DNA of 64,000 bases from Polycyclovorans sp964425915 (GTDB lineage Bacteria; Pseudomonadota; Gammaproteobacteria; Nevskiales; Nevskiaceae), in assembly GCA_964425915.1 (NCBI GenBank), contig CAYROO010000002.1, positions 62,001 through 126,000 of the forward strand, given 5' to 3'. Under the pieces are notes generated by a model. The model searched no databases. It saw only the letters and a list, made by a program, of their open reading frames with translations, and was not told the origin of the DNA. Both the position numbers and the translations under genes were made by a program. Below, piece after piece: positions 7,578-16,219 of this stretch; the stretch's first letter is position 1, and every line of letters starts with the position of its first letter.

Positions 7578-10310
7578 TCACGGCGGCGCTGGTGCTCCGA
7601 GATCCAGCCCGAAGCCGTTGTCGTAGTCGATGCTGCCGGCGGGGTCACCCTCGTCCAGTTCGCTGAACGCGGCGCCGTTGCAGAACTGCAGCATCACGTA
7701 GCGGCCCGGTGCCAGTTGCCCAGAAAGCGGCCCGTTGGTGCCGCTGAGAAAGGCGGCGCCGAGAAACAGGGTATCGGGTGAATTCGGGTCCACCGCAGCG
7801 GTCGGGAAGCCGTTGTCCTGCAAGGTGGTGCCCCCGGGCGGTGGCAGCAGCAGGTCCGCTTCCTGGCCGCGGTACAAGGCCACGATGGTTTCCGAGGTGG
7901 CAGCGGTGGCGGTCTTGCGGAAGCTGTCGGGCGGCCGCAGGGCGTACGACACCGGGGTAGTGCCCGGCACCTCGAATATCGCAAAGGTGATGGAGGCACT
8001 GGCGGCGGTGAGGTTCACCTGCTGGCTGCCGCGATCCGCCCCACTGCACTGCATCTGGATGGTGGAGAAGCCACCGCCTTCGCCGACATCCGCCGAGAGC
8101 TCACCGGCGCCGGTAGCACTCGCGCCAGCGCTGGACACCAGCGGCGCATCGGCCCGGTAGGCGGGCAGGAAGGCTGCCGGATCGGATTCGCGCACCACGC
8201 GCTCGTTGGCCACCAGCTGATTGCCGTTGTTGTTGCTGCTGATGACGCTGACCGCCTCGGCCTGCAGGCGCCGCATCACCGCTTGCGCCGGCCCCTGCGC
8301 CTGCCCTAGCTCCAGCGCCAGCAAGTCCAGCGGCGCCAGTTCGGTGATGACAAAGGCGAAGAACTGGTCGGCCGTGCCGCTTTCGGTAGCAGTGAAGGCG
8401 AAGTCGTAGACGTTCTGCCCCGGCACGCCGGGCCGCCGCCCGACGACACTGACATTGGTGTCCGAGCGCTGATGCACGATCAACACTTCGCCCACATTGA
8501 AGTTGCCGAGAAAGGTGGCCTTCTGCGGGTCCAGGCTGACCGTGAAGTTGAGGTCATCCCCGGGCCGGAAGCTGGCGCGGTCGGCGGTGAGGCTGCCTGC
8601 CGGCGACGTCGCCAGCGTGGTGTCGATGGACAACCCATCCTCGCCCAGCGCACTGTGTCCGAGCAGTTTCAGCGCCGAGGTGATGTCCTTGCCCGGCTTG
8701 ATGCCCGCGGCCAGCTTGAGGTCGTAGCTGGAGCGGTAATCCTTGGCGAGGATCTGCGCGATCTTGAGCGCGAAGTTGCCCGATAGCTTGGCGCCCGCCT
8801 TGGCCTCCACTGCCGTGAAACGCAGCGACTTGAGGAAGCGATTGCCGATGGCCGCCTCGGCATAGCCGAACAGCTCGAATGCCGGCTCAAAGCGCTGGTC
8901 CTCCAGCCCCGGCGCGTTCACCGTCACCTCGCTGCTGACATCGAACTCACCAAAGGATTGCACCAGCCCGCAACCACTGGCGCAGTCCAGGCCCGCGGCA
9001 ATGGTGTTGCGCACGGTGGTCTTCACCGCCACCGAAGCATCCGCCACCGTCAGCTTACCGGCCAGCTCCGCCCCCACCCCCACCGGGATGACGCCGCCCA
9101 GCACCAGCGCGACCGGACCACCCACTGGAATGGGAATAAGGAATAGTTCGAACTTGCAGCTGATCTTGCCGTCCAGCGCCAGCACCAGCTTGGGCTCGGC
9201 CGCCAGATTGAAAGTGGGCTCGGCGTTGACCACCAACCGTTCGAAGCCGCGACTGCTGGTGAACAGCAGGTCCACCGAGGGCTTGATGGCGATGTCGAAC
9301 ACCAGCGGCTTGGCGAAGGTGATGGGCGGGTTCTCACCGGTAAAGGTGGGGCTTTCCACCTCGCAATTGTTCTGCACCACCCGTGTGCCCACCGGCACCG
9401 CCGCCTTCGCCGCAAGAGCGGCAGGCTCCGGTTCCGGTCGCGAGGTGAAGATCAGCCGATCCCCCTCGCGTACCACGCCAAAATCCTCCGCGATGGCTGG
9501 CGGAATCTCCACCGGCACATCGGACAGATCGATCACCTGGTTGATCTCCAGCGACGGGAACAGCGTGCTGACCGGCACCAGGGTGAGCGTGACCAACACC
9601 CCGTCGGCGACGACTTCGGTATTCACCACCCGCCCGGCCACCGGGACCGATCCGGTACCTACCAGCAGGCTATCCAGCGCTGGTGGCGGACCACTGAGGA
9701 TCACGGTGTAGGTGTTTTCGAACAGCGGCGCGGCGTCCGGCACCGTTTCCACCGGCCCGCGCAGCACCTGCGCGTCGTCCACCAGCACCGTGCCCGGCGC
9801 CACCGCCGTCACCACCGCCAGCAGCGGCGCGGAACGTACCCCGTCCACCTCGGCCACGATCTGACTGGAGCCGCTACCGCTGACCGCACGTGCCAGCCCC
9901 GTGGCGTCCACCGCGATATCCAGCGGATCACTCGCCGTCCAGTTCACCGCCCGCGACAACACCGCGCCGTCTGCATCCAGCACCCGCGCCGACAACTGGC
10001 GGGTCTGCTCAGCCTGCGTGAACAGCAGCCCCGTCTGCTCGATCACCACCCGCGCCACCGAGCCCGGTGGGGGTGTAGGGCTGGGCGATGGCGTCGGCGT
10101 GCTGGAAGGCGACGGAGACGGACTGCCCGTGGGTGCCGGCGAAGGGGACGGCGACGGACTGACGGATGGCGTGGGCGACGCCACTGGACTGGGACTGGGA
10201 CTGGGCGTCACGTCCGGCCCGGTGCCACCGCCGGAGTTCGACGAAGGGCTGCACGCCACCAAGGCCAGCGCGACCAGCAGAGCCGACATTCGAGCAAGAA
10301 CAGACGTCAT
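7578..10310 (-). CDS. Large lipoprotein with Ser/Pro linker and Ig-like domain
   Basis: The 910 residues begin with a lipoprotein signal (lipobox LALVAC, Cys near residue 20), followed by a spacer of about 60 residues made almost only of PSPSPSP and PTPSPSP units. An Ig-like (Big_2-type) domain follows (VARVVIEQTGLLFTQAEQT, then VNWTASDPLDIAVDATGLARAVSGS). The rest, about 750 residues, is beta-rich and unrecognised. The likely location is the cell surface. No strong ribosome-binding site precedes ATG 10310; an internal ATG at the MSALL position would still leave a usable signal peptide. Confidence 0.8.
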   Translation of the reverse strand: MTSVLARMSALLVALALVACSPSSNSGGGTGPDVTPSPSPSPVASPTPSVSPSPSPSPAPTGSPSPSPSSTPTPSPSPTPPPGSVARVVIEQTGLLFTQAEQTRQLSARVLDADGAVLSRAVNWTASDPLDIAVDATGLARAVSGSGSSQIVAEVDGVRSAPLLAVVTAVAPGTVLVDDAQVLRGPVETVPDAAPLFENTYTVILSGPPPALDSLLVGTGSVPVAGRVVNTEVVADGVLVTLTLVPVSTLFPSLEINQVIDLSDVPVEIPPAIAEDFGVVREGDRLIFTSRPEPEPAALAAKAAVPVGTRVVQNNCEVESPTFTGENPPITFAKPLVFDIAIKPSVDLLFTSSRGFERLVVNAEPTFNLAAEPKLVLALDGKISCKFELFLIPIPVGGPVALVLGGVIPVGVGAELAGKLTVADASVAVKTTVRNTIAAGLDCASGCGLVQSFGEFDVSSEVTVNAPGLEDQRFEPAFELFGYAEAAIGNRFLKSLRFTAVEAKAGAKLSGNFALKIAQILAKDYRSSYDLKLAAGIKPGKDITSALKLLGHSALGEDGLSIDTTLATSPAGSLTADRASFRPGDDLNFTVSLDPQKATFLGNFNVGEVLIVHQRSDTNVSVVGRRPGVPGQNVYDFAFTATESGTADQFFAFVITELAPLDLLALELGQAQGPAQAVMRRLQAEAVSVISSNNNGNQLVANERVVRESDPAAFLPAYRADAPLVSSAGASATGAGELSADVGEGGGFSTIQMQCSGADRGSQQVNLTAASASITFAIFEVPGTTPVSYALRPPDSFRKTATAATSETIVALYRGQEADLLLPPPGGTTLQDNGFPTAAVDPNSPDTLFLGAAFLSGTNGPLSGQLAPGRYVMLQFCNGAAFSELDEGDPAGSIDYDNGFGLDLGAPAPP
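10069..10212. repeat. Degenerate tandem repeat coding for the Ser/Pro/Thr linker
   Basis: On the plus strand this stretch is a run of GACTGGGACTGGG- and GGCGACGGA-type hexamers and dodecamers. On the minus strand it encodes the Pro-Ser/Pro-Thr spacer behind the lipobox. Such coding repeats change copy number by slippage without breaking the frame when the unit is six bases. Confidence 0.7.
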
Positions 10311-10484
10311 GGCGCAGCACCGGCAGAAAGGTCACCGCAGGGTGGCAGCACCGACCCGGCGAGTCTTGACGAAAATCTGACGAATTGTTGACGGTTGCGG
10401 GCACGCGCGATGCCGCATCCAACCGAGGCGTCCTGGTTGATGCGCGATAGACTCCAGGCACGATCACCGTGGGAGGCCGCTTCA

Positions 10485-12131
10485 ATGAACCCAACCCAAG
10501 TGGCAACGTGGCCGACGCTCACGCCCGGCACGCCGGTTCACGCGGTCGTCGCCAATGTCGATCTGGTGGTGCTGCGCTGGCCGGACGAAGACCAGGTGTC
10601 GGTGCTCTACGGCCGCTGCCGCCATCGTGGCGCACTGATGGCCGATGGCGGTGTCAGCGGTGAGCGACTCAGTTGTCACCTGCACGGCGCCACGTACCGC
10701 TGGGCCGACGGCAAGAACATTCACTACCCGGGCGCCGACCTCAAGCGCTTCAAGGCGTGGATCGAGGCCGACGCGGTGTGGGTGGACGCCGACGAGATTG
10801 CCGAATGGGAACGCGCCAACCCGCAAAAGTACGAACGCGACACCTATCTCGGCACCTACGCCGACCTCAAGGGCAGCGACGACGAGCCGCACGTCAAGAG
10901 CATTCAGGCGCTGGCCCGCGACGGGCTGGACAAGGTGGGGCATCACGGCGCCATGGCGGCCATGGGCGTGCCCGGACACACCCTGCCGCGCTGGGACGAC
11001 CTGCAGATTCTCACCGCCCAGTTGTATCGCCCGCCGCTGCTGGACGACGCCGCCGTCGGTACCGACGTGGTAATCGGACCCAACGCCGCCCGGCCGCTAC
11101 GGCTGGAGATTCCCCTGCTGGTGTCCGACATGAGTTTTGGCGCACTGTCTGAAGAGGCCAAGCGCGCCTTGGCCATGGGCGCCGAGCAGGCGGGCACCGG
11201 CATCTGCTCCGGCGAGGGCGGGATGCTGGATGAGGAGCAGCAGGCCAACAGTCGCTACTTCTACGAACTGGCCTCGGCGCGCTTCGGCTTTTCCATGGAC
11301 AAGGTGGCGCGCTGCCAGGCCTTTCACTTCAAGGGCGGACAGGCCGCCAAAACCGGCACCGGTGGCCACTTGCCCGGCCATAAGGTCACCGAACGCATCG
11401 CCAAGGTGCGTGGCCTGAAGGCGGGTGAGTCAGCGGTCTCGCCCGCGCGGTTTCCCGACTGGACCACGGTGGCCGACTATCGCGCCTTTGCAAGCGAAGT
11501 TCGCGCCGCCACCGGCGGCATTCCCATCGGCTTCAAACTATCGGCGCAGCACATCGAAAAGGACATCGACGCGGCGCTGGAGGCGAGTGCCGACTACATC
11601 ATCCTGGACGGTCGCGGCGGCGGCACTGGCGCCGCGCCGCTGCTGTTTCGCGACAACATTTCGGTGCCCACCATTCCCGCGCTGGCACGGGCCCGGGCGC
11701 ACCTGGACCGCTGCGACCGGCCCGACGTGACCCTGATCATCACCGGCGGCCTGCGCACCCCGGCTGACTTCATCAAGGCGCTGGCGCTGGGGGCCGATGC
11801 CATTGCCGTGTCCAACGTCGCCCTGCAGGCCATCGGCTGCCTGGGCATGCGCGCCTGCCACACCAACCACTGCCCGGTGGGTATCGCCACGCAGCAACCG
11901 CATCTGCGCGCCCGGCTGCAGGTGCAAACCTCGGCCGATCAACTGGCTCGCTACCTAAAGGCGGCCACCGATCTCATCAAGGTTATGGCCCGAGCCTGCG
12001 GGCACACCCACGTCAGCCAGTTCAATCGCGACGACCTGACCACCTGGCATCACGACATGGCCGCGCTGAGCGGTGTGCGCTTCGGCGGCGTTGGCGCGCC
12101 TGACGGTGGCGGGCAAGATCCGTCGGTCTGA
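10485..12131 (+). CDS. Rieske [2Fe-2S] domain fused to FMN glutamate-synthase-like domain
   Basis: A 548-residue fusion. Residues 1-90 hold a Rieske motif, CxH-x16-CxxH (C45, H47, C64, H67; RCRHRG and SCHLHG). From about residue 170 the protein is the FMN-binding glutamate synthase domain: PLLVSDMSFGALSEEAKRA, GTGICSGEGG, GGQAAKTGTGGHLPG, ILDGRGGGTGAAP, and the C-x5-C-x4-C cluster in GCLGMRACHTNHCPVG that binds [3Fe-4S] in glutamate synthase. There is no glutaminase domain. GGGAGG lies eight bases before ATG 10485. A soluble redox enzyme is likely; whether glutamate is the product is unknown. Confidence 0.92.
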   Translation: MNPTQVATWPTLTPGTPVHAVVANVDLVVLRWPDEDQVSVLYGRCRHRGALMADGGVSGERLSCHLHGATYRWADGKNIHYPGADLKRFKAWIEADAVWVDADEIAEWERANPQKYERDTYLGTYADLKGSDDEPHVKSIQALARDGLDKVGHHGAMAAMGVPGHTLPRWDDLQILTAQLYRPPLLDDAAVGTDVVIGPNAARPLRLEIPLLVSDMSFGALSEEAKRALAMGAEQAGTGICSGEGGMLDEEQQANSRYFYELASARFGFSMDKVARCQAFHFKGGQAAKTGTGGHLPGHKVTERIAKVRGLKAGESAVSPARFPDWTTVADYRAFASEVRAATGGIPIGFKLSAQHIEKDIDAALEASADYIILDGRGGGTGAAPLLFRDNISVPTIPALARARAHLDRCDRPDVTLIITGGLRTPADFIKALALGADAIAVSNVALQAIGCLGMRACHTNHCPVGIATQQPHLRARLQVQTSADQLARYLKAATDLIKVMARACGHTHVSQFNRDDLTTWHHDMAALSGVRFGGVGAPDGGGQDPSV

Positions 12132-12252
12132 GCTGACGGACCGGCTCGATAAGTTCCGCAGCGCATGGTCATCGCGACCATCAGGGGGCGCTGAAGGTTG
12201 GTGTGCACCGCCGGCTTTGCCATTTTTTGCCAAAATGCTAGGCTCCATTGGT

Positions 12253-12486
12253 ATGAGCACCATGAACATCTCGCTACCCGATGCCCTACGCGCGTTTGTG
12301 GAAGCACGGGTCGCGCAAGGCGGCTACGGCACCAGTAGCGAGTACCTGCGCGAACTCATTCGCAAGGACCAAGACCGCACCCACTTGCGCGAGCTGCTCC
12401 TCGCCGGGGCGATGACACCGCCGACGGTAACTGCCGATCGCGATTACTTCGACCGCCTGCGCGACGGGGTTAACGCCTCGCCGTGA
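12253..12486 (+). CDS. parD: ParD-type antitoxin
   Basis: A 77-residue ribbon-helix-helix antitoxin: MNISLPDALRAFVEARV forms the DNA-binding strand and first helix, YGTSSEYLRELIRKDQDR the second helix, and the acidic C-terminus would bind the toxin. It is the upstream partner of a ParE gene, and their stop and start codons overlap as GTGA. The family normally represses its own operon through the N-terminal domain. A second ATG at 12262 is an alternative start. Confidence 0.9.
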   Translation: MSTMNISLPDALRAFVEARVAQGGYGTSSEYLRELIRKDQDRTHLRELLLAGAMTPPTVTADRDYFDRLRDGVNASP

Positions 12487-12821
12487 ACGTGCTGCCGGTG
12501 GTCCTCCGCCAGCAGGCGGAACGGGACATCGAGGCCGCCATCGCCCACTACCGGATTGAGGCGGGCGCTGCCGTCGCACTCCGACTGGTTGACGAGCTCG
12601 AACGCGCGCTTCGCAACATGGGCCGCTATCCCCACGCAGGTTCGGGTCGATACGCGCACGAACTCACGCTTCCCGGCCTACGATTTCAGCCCTTGCGCCG
12701 GTTTCCGTATCTCGTGTTCTACGTCGTGCAGCACCGCCAGGTGGATGTCTGGCGCGTACTGCACCGTAGCCGCGATATCCCAGCTCGGCTCGACGAACCC
12801 GATGGTCAAGGCCCGCGTTAG
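12483..12821 (+). CDS. parE: RelE/ParE family toxin
   Basis: The 112-residue protein has the RelE/ParE fold signature: VVLRQQAERDIEAAIAHYR, LVDELERALRNMGRYPHAGS, then LRFQPLRRFPYLVFYVVQ and VWRVLHRSRDIP. ParE members poison DNA gyrase; RelE members cleave mRNA. The ParD partner points to the first. It begins with GTG inside the parD stop codon, so translation is coupled. The frame is intact. Confidence 0.9.
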   Translation: MNVLPVVLRQQAERDIEAAIAHYRIEAGAAVALRLVDELERALRNMGRYPHAGSGRYAHELTLPGLRFQPLRRFPYLVFYVVQHRQVDVWRVLHRSRDIPARLDEPDGQGPR

Positions 12822-12870
12822 GGGCTCACAGGGGCGTAGCCCTCAATTGTTCGCTGAGCGATCCGGACGA

Positions 12871-13101
12871 TCAGTCGGCCAACAAGGCCAGGGGCGCCAC
12901 GGATAGCGCAGCGGCAAGGCGCTCGACCACATCCAGCGTCACGTTTCGCTTGCCGCGCTCGATATCACTCAGGTAGGTCTGGTGGAGGCCACTGCGCTCA
13001 GCCAGCTGTTCCTGGGTGAGCCCCGCATGCTGCCGGGCGGCTCGCAGATTGCGCGCAAGCTGTTCGCGCAACACAGACGCTGGGCTGAGGGACGTGGACA
13101 T
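12871..13101 (-). CDS. XRE family transcriptional regulator
   Basis: A 76-residue single-domain helix-turn-helix protein of the Cro/CI type: LRAARQHAGLTQEQLAERSGLHQTYLS, DIERGKRNVTLDVVERLA. This form is common as controller protein of restriction-modification systems or HipB-like antitoxins, but no methylase, nuclease or kinase gene is next to it. The upstream spacer holds a short palindrome that may be its own operator. Confidence 0.9.
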   Translation of the reverse strand: MSTSLSPASVLREQLARNLRAARQHAGLTQEQLAERSGLHQTYLSDIERGKRNVTLDVVERLAAALSVAPLALLAD

Positions 13102-13143
13102 ACCGCAGGAGCATCACGGCTTGTCCACAGCGATTGAATAGAC

Positions 13144-13154
13144 TATAAGTTATA
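13144..13154. promoter_or_regulatory. Candidate operator palindrome upstream of the XRE gene
   Basis: TATAA-G-TTATA is a perfect 11-base palindrome 43 bases before the XRE start. On the minus strand TTGTCG, 17 bases and TATTCA resemble a promoter covering it. Self-repression by the XRE protein would fit. Confidence 0.4.
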
Positions 13155-13176
13155 TTTCGACAATGAAGAGCCCGAC

Positions 13177-13563
13177 ATGGAGTCGCCACTATCCCCACAA
13201 GGATCGCGAAACCTCGCTATCCCAGGCCCGTTCAACCTGCGCCGATTGCGCGACCTGCTCATGACGGCCGTCGAGGACGGGCGTGCACGAAGAGACTCGG
13301 AGTATCTGGAACACCTCGCGCTGCTGATGCAGCGCGTGTCGGAACCGGCGCGTGAGCCGCCGTGCTACAGCGCATCGCAACCAGGTCGGCTTGAAGCGCA
13401 ATCACAATCAACGTGTCAACGGCGGTCCGCCCCGAGCGGCAACCTTGTGCACTGGATATATTTTTATTTTGGTAAAGAGCTTCTAGGGCTCACCGAAGAA
13501 ACTGGGGCCCCAGTAGGGGCCCTAGAATCAGAGATTGGTTGCAGCTCTAAATGGTTCATGTGA
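13177..13563 (+). CDS. Hypothetical protein
   Basis: An open frame of 128 residues that I do not recognise. The N-terminal part (FNLRRLRDLLMTAVEDGRA and YLEHLALLMQRVSE) could be helical; the second half is rich in Ser, Gln and Gly and looks less protein-like. No ribosome-binding site stands out. Base composition falls toward AT in the second half, as in the following spacer and methyltransferase gene. It may be a decayed gene or not coding. Confidence 0.3.
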   Translation: MESPLSPQGSRNLAIPGPFNLRRLRDLLMTAVEDGRARRDSEYLEHLALLMQRVSEPAREPPCYSASQPGRLEAQSQSTCQRRSAPSGNLVHWIYFYFGKELLGLTEETGAPVGALESEIGCSSKWFM

Positions 13564-13767
13564 CGGCTACGGAATATAGCTCTTCTTTCCCAATCGCCTG
13601 ACATCTCTTTTGAGTCCTGCTCCCAACTACTCTCCATCGCACTCCACGCCTTAGAGGGCAGATAAGATGCCTTTGTCGCGCGCATTCTATGTTCAGCTGA
13701 GCCCCCACTGAATCATGACAACTATGACCACGCTAGCGCCCCATAAGAGCCGGCCAAGCGAACCGTA

Positions 13768-14868
13768 TTAGTTCAGCTGCGGCTCCAGATAAGAACCACC
13801 ATTCTGATCTCGATAGCCCGCAGATTTCCACCATGCTTCAAAATAGCCGCCAGAAGCCGATAGTCTGCGGTGGGCGTGCCACGCATCCCGATTAGAAACT
13901 AGGTGAAAGCCACACAGCATTCTTTGGTAGTCGCTAAAAAGAATTGGCCGCCGCACTGAATTTCTACCCTTAGTCTCTTTGCCGTGCCGCGCCTGGAGAA
14001 GATAAACATTCGACGTGGTTTTCAGTATGTACGAGAGATAATTCTCAACCACACCAGGCTCCATTTCGCCGAAACTTGCAGCGTTCCAGAAGATGTCAAT
14101 AGGAAATCCCCAAAGAACAGGCCACTTCCAGTTCCCGAAACAATGAATCTTCCCCTTCTCAATGTTGCTTAGATCTGTCCAAGACGATGTTTGGCTCGCG
14201 CTCACTATGTGCGAGTCTCCGAAAACACCTCTGAGATACTCTTCACACAGGTAAATCTGCGCTGGCAAATCAAAACAAAGAATTGTCGCCTCTGGATGAA
14301 TTTTTCGGAATATCTCGACCTGATATCCCGAACCCGACCCCAACTCTACAATCACCTCTTTACCGGTGAAATTATGATTTTTCTTTGCAAAGCAGTATCT
14401 AATGTAGTAATTCAGAAAAGGGATTGTATATTTATTGCCATTGACGCCAAAAAGATCGGCAGGAGATCCAAAATCAGACGCCGACAGCTCGTCAATCGGC
14501 TTGGCATTTGAAATCTCGCCAGCCAGACGGCAGTGGTGAAGCGCCATTTCCCTTATCTCTTTCAGCTTTATACCGTAAGGCAATATTTCCCGGAAATTCC
14601 CGAAGACTGCCGTCAGCGCCCAAAGAAACCAACGCTCGAGGAAAAAGCCCTTGGACTGATACTTGAATGTAGTATCGCTAAACCCGAAGGTCTCCAGGAC
14701 AGGCTTCTTTCCTGAGCGAAGACTGTGCATGTCGAGCCGAGAGATGGTATCGAACAACCCTTTCTCGTAGGCGGCCCAATATGACGTGGCGTGGAATTCG
14801 GATGACGCTGATGAGTAAGCCTCGCTTAATTCTTTAAGTCTACGATGCCGTTCATGGCCAACTTTCAA
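13768..14868 (-). CDS. Putative sugar O-methyltransferase
   Basis: The 366 residues resemble the putative sugar O-methyltransferase family of polysaccharide clusters. The SAM-binding motif I is EVIVELGSGSGYQVE near residue 170, followed by ILCFDLPAQIYLCEEYL. The N-terminal half is helical with aromatic residues; ASFGEMEPGVVENYLSYI is a likely post-motif helix. The gene is clearly less GC-rich than the surroundings, and no other surface-sugar gene is near, so transfer is likely. The frame opens with TTG behind a G-rich stretch; the exact start is uncertain. Confidence 0.8.
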   Translation of the reverse strand: MKVGHERHRRLKELSEAYSSASSEFHATSYWAAYEKGLFDTISRLDMHSLRSGKKPVLETFGFSDTTFKYQSKGFFLERWFLWALTAVFGNFREILPYGIKLKEIREMALHHCRLAGEISNAKPIDELSASDFGSPADLFGVNGNKYTIPFLNYYIRYCFAKKNHNFTGKEVIVELGSGSGYQVEIFRKIHPEATILCFDLPAQIYLCEEYLRGVFGDSHIVSASQTSSWTDLSNIEKGKIHCFGNWKWPVLWGFPIDIFWNAASFGEMEPGVVENYLSYILKTTSNVYLLQARHGKETKGRNSVRRPILFSDYQRMLCGFHLVSNRDAWHAHRRLSASGGYFEAWWKSAGYRDQNGGSYLEPQLN

Positions 14869-14969
14869 TTCCCACCCCCGTGTTTAATATTTTTCATGTG
14901 ACGTTAACCAGGCCCAGACACTCTGCGAGAGGCGGAGGATGGCACTAAATATGCTGCAGTGCCCTACCC

Positions 14970-16127
14970 TCAATCCCAACTCAACGCCCCACCCGTCTGA
15001 TACTCGGTGACGCGGGTCTCGAAGAAGTTCTTTTCCTTCTTGAGGTCCATCACTTCGCTCATCCAGGGGAAGGGGTTTTCCGCCGCCGGGTAGAGGGCGG
15101 GGATGCCGATCTGGGCGCAGCGGCGGTTGGCGATGAACTTCATGTACTCGTTGAACATGTTGGCGTTCAGGCCGAGCACGCCGCGGGGCATGGTGTCGTG
15201 GGCGTACTTGATTTCCAGTTCGGTGGCTTCGCGGATCATGGCGCCCACTTCGCGCTGGAATTCCGGCGTCCACAGGTGGGGGTTTTCCACCTTGATCTGG
15301 TTGATCACGTCGATGCCGAAGTTCATGTGCATGGACTCGTCACGCATGATGTACTGGATCTGCTCGGAGGTGCCCACCATCTTGTTGCGGCGTCCGAAGC
15401 TCAGCAGCTGGACGAAGCCGACGTAGAAGAAGATGCCTTCGAACACCACGTAGAAGGCGATCAGGTCGCGCAGCAGGCGCTGATCGTTCTCCGGGGTGCC
15501 GGTGTGGAAGGTCTGGTCGGCCAGGCTCTGGGTGTACGGCAGGCTCCACGCAGCCTTGTCGTGGATCGAGGGGATCTCACGGTACATGTTGAACACTTCG
15601 GCCTCATCCAGCCCCAGGCTTTCGATGCAGTACTGGTAGGCGTGGGTGTGGATGGCCTCTTCGAAGGCTTGGCGCAGCAGGTACTGGCGGCACTCGGGGT
15701 TGGTGAGGTGGCGGTACACGGCCAGCACCAGGTTGTTGGCCACCAGGGAATCAGCGGTGGAGAAGAAGCCGAGGCTGCGCTTGATGATGGTGCGCTCGTC
15801 TTCGGTGAGGCCGTTGGGATCCTGCCAGAGCGCAATGTCGGCGCTCATGTTGATCTCCTGCGGCATCCAGTGGTTGTTGCAGGCGCTCAGGTACTTGTCC
15901 CAGGCCCACTTGTACTTGAAGGGCACCAATTGGTTGAGGTCGGCGCGGCAGTTGATGATCTTCTTGTCGTCCACCTGGATGCGGCGGGCGCCCATCTGCA
16001 CGTCTTCGAGGCCGGTGGCGCCAGCGGCGTCAACGACGCCGCCGGGAATCGGGAATCGGGAATCGGGAATCGGTGCAGCCTTCGGCTGCAACTGCGGCTT
16101 GGCGGGGGTGTCGTCCCAGTTCAACAT
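14970..16127 (-). CDS. nrdB: Ribonucleoside-diphosphate reductase subunit beta
   Basis: The radical-carrying R2 subunit of class Ia ribonucleotide reductase, which makes dNDPs from NDPs in the cytosol. In RQAFEEAIHTHAYQYC the Glu and His of EAIH and the Tyr four residues on match the E. coli iron ligands E115, H118 and radical Y122; TADSLVANN supplies the Asp, and RDESMHMNFG the later Glu/His pair. The C-terminal peptide TEYQTGGALSWD would dock to NrdA. An unusual IPDSRFPIP segment at residues 20-28 is encoded by four GATTCCC repeats. The 385-residue length is normal. Confidence 0.96.
   Translation of the reverse strand: MLNWDDTPAKPQLQPKAAPIPDSRFPIPGGVVDAAGATGLEDVQMGARRIQVDDKKIINCRADLNQLVPFKYKWAWDKYLSACNNHWMPQEINMSADIALWQDPNGLTEDERTIIKRSLGFFSTADSLVANNLVLAVYRHLTNPECRQYLLRQAFEEAIHTHAYQYCIESLGLDEAEVFNMYREIPSIHDKAAWSLPYTQSLADQTFHTGTPENDQRLLRDLIAFYVVFEGIFFYVGFVQLLSFGRRNKMVGTSEQIQYIMRDESMHMNFGIDVINQIKVENPHLWTPEFQREVGAMIREATELEIKYAHDTMPRGVLGLNANMFNEYMKFIANRRCAQIGIPALYPAAENPFPWMSEVMDLKKEKNFFETRVTEYQTGGALSWD
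16044..16071. repeat. Four tandem GGGAATC heptamers inside nrdB
   Basis: GGGAATC occurs four times head to tail. On the minus strand it is read as Pro-Ile-Pro-Asp-Ser-Arg-Phe-Pro near the NrdB N-terminus. Copies in reverse orientation lie at 16187-16214, so the two arms form an inverted repeat around the nrdB start codon. Confidence 0.85.
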
Positions 16128-16186
16128 GATTCAGTGCTCCACAAAAATGCTTTCATTTGGATGGAATGGCAACGGCGGGGTTCAAC

Positions 16187-16214
16187 GATTCCCGATTCTC
16201 CATTGCCGATTCCC
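16187..16214. repeat. GATTCCC units in the nrdA-nrdB spacer
   Basis: GATTCCC at 16187-16193, GATTCTC at 16194-16200 and GATTCCC at 16208-16214 are the reverse arm of the GGGAATC array inside nrdB. The arms are about 115 bases apart with the nrdB start between them. Confidence 0.7.
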
Positions 16215-16219
16215 GGCGT

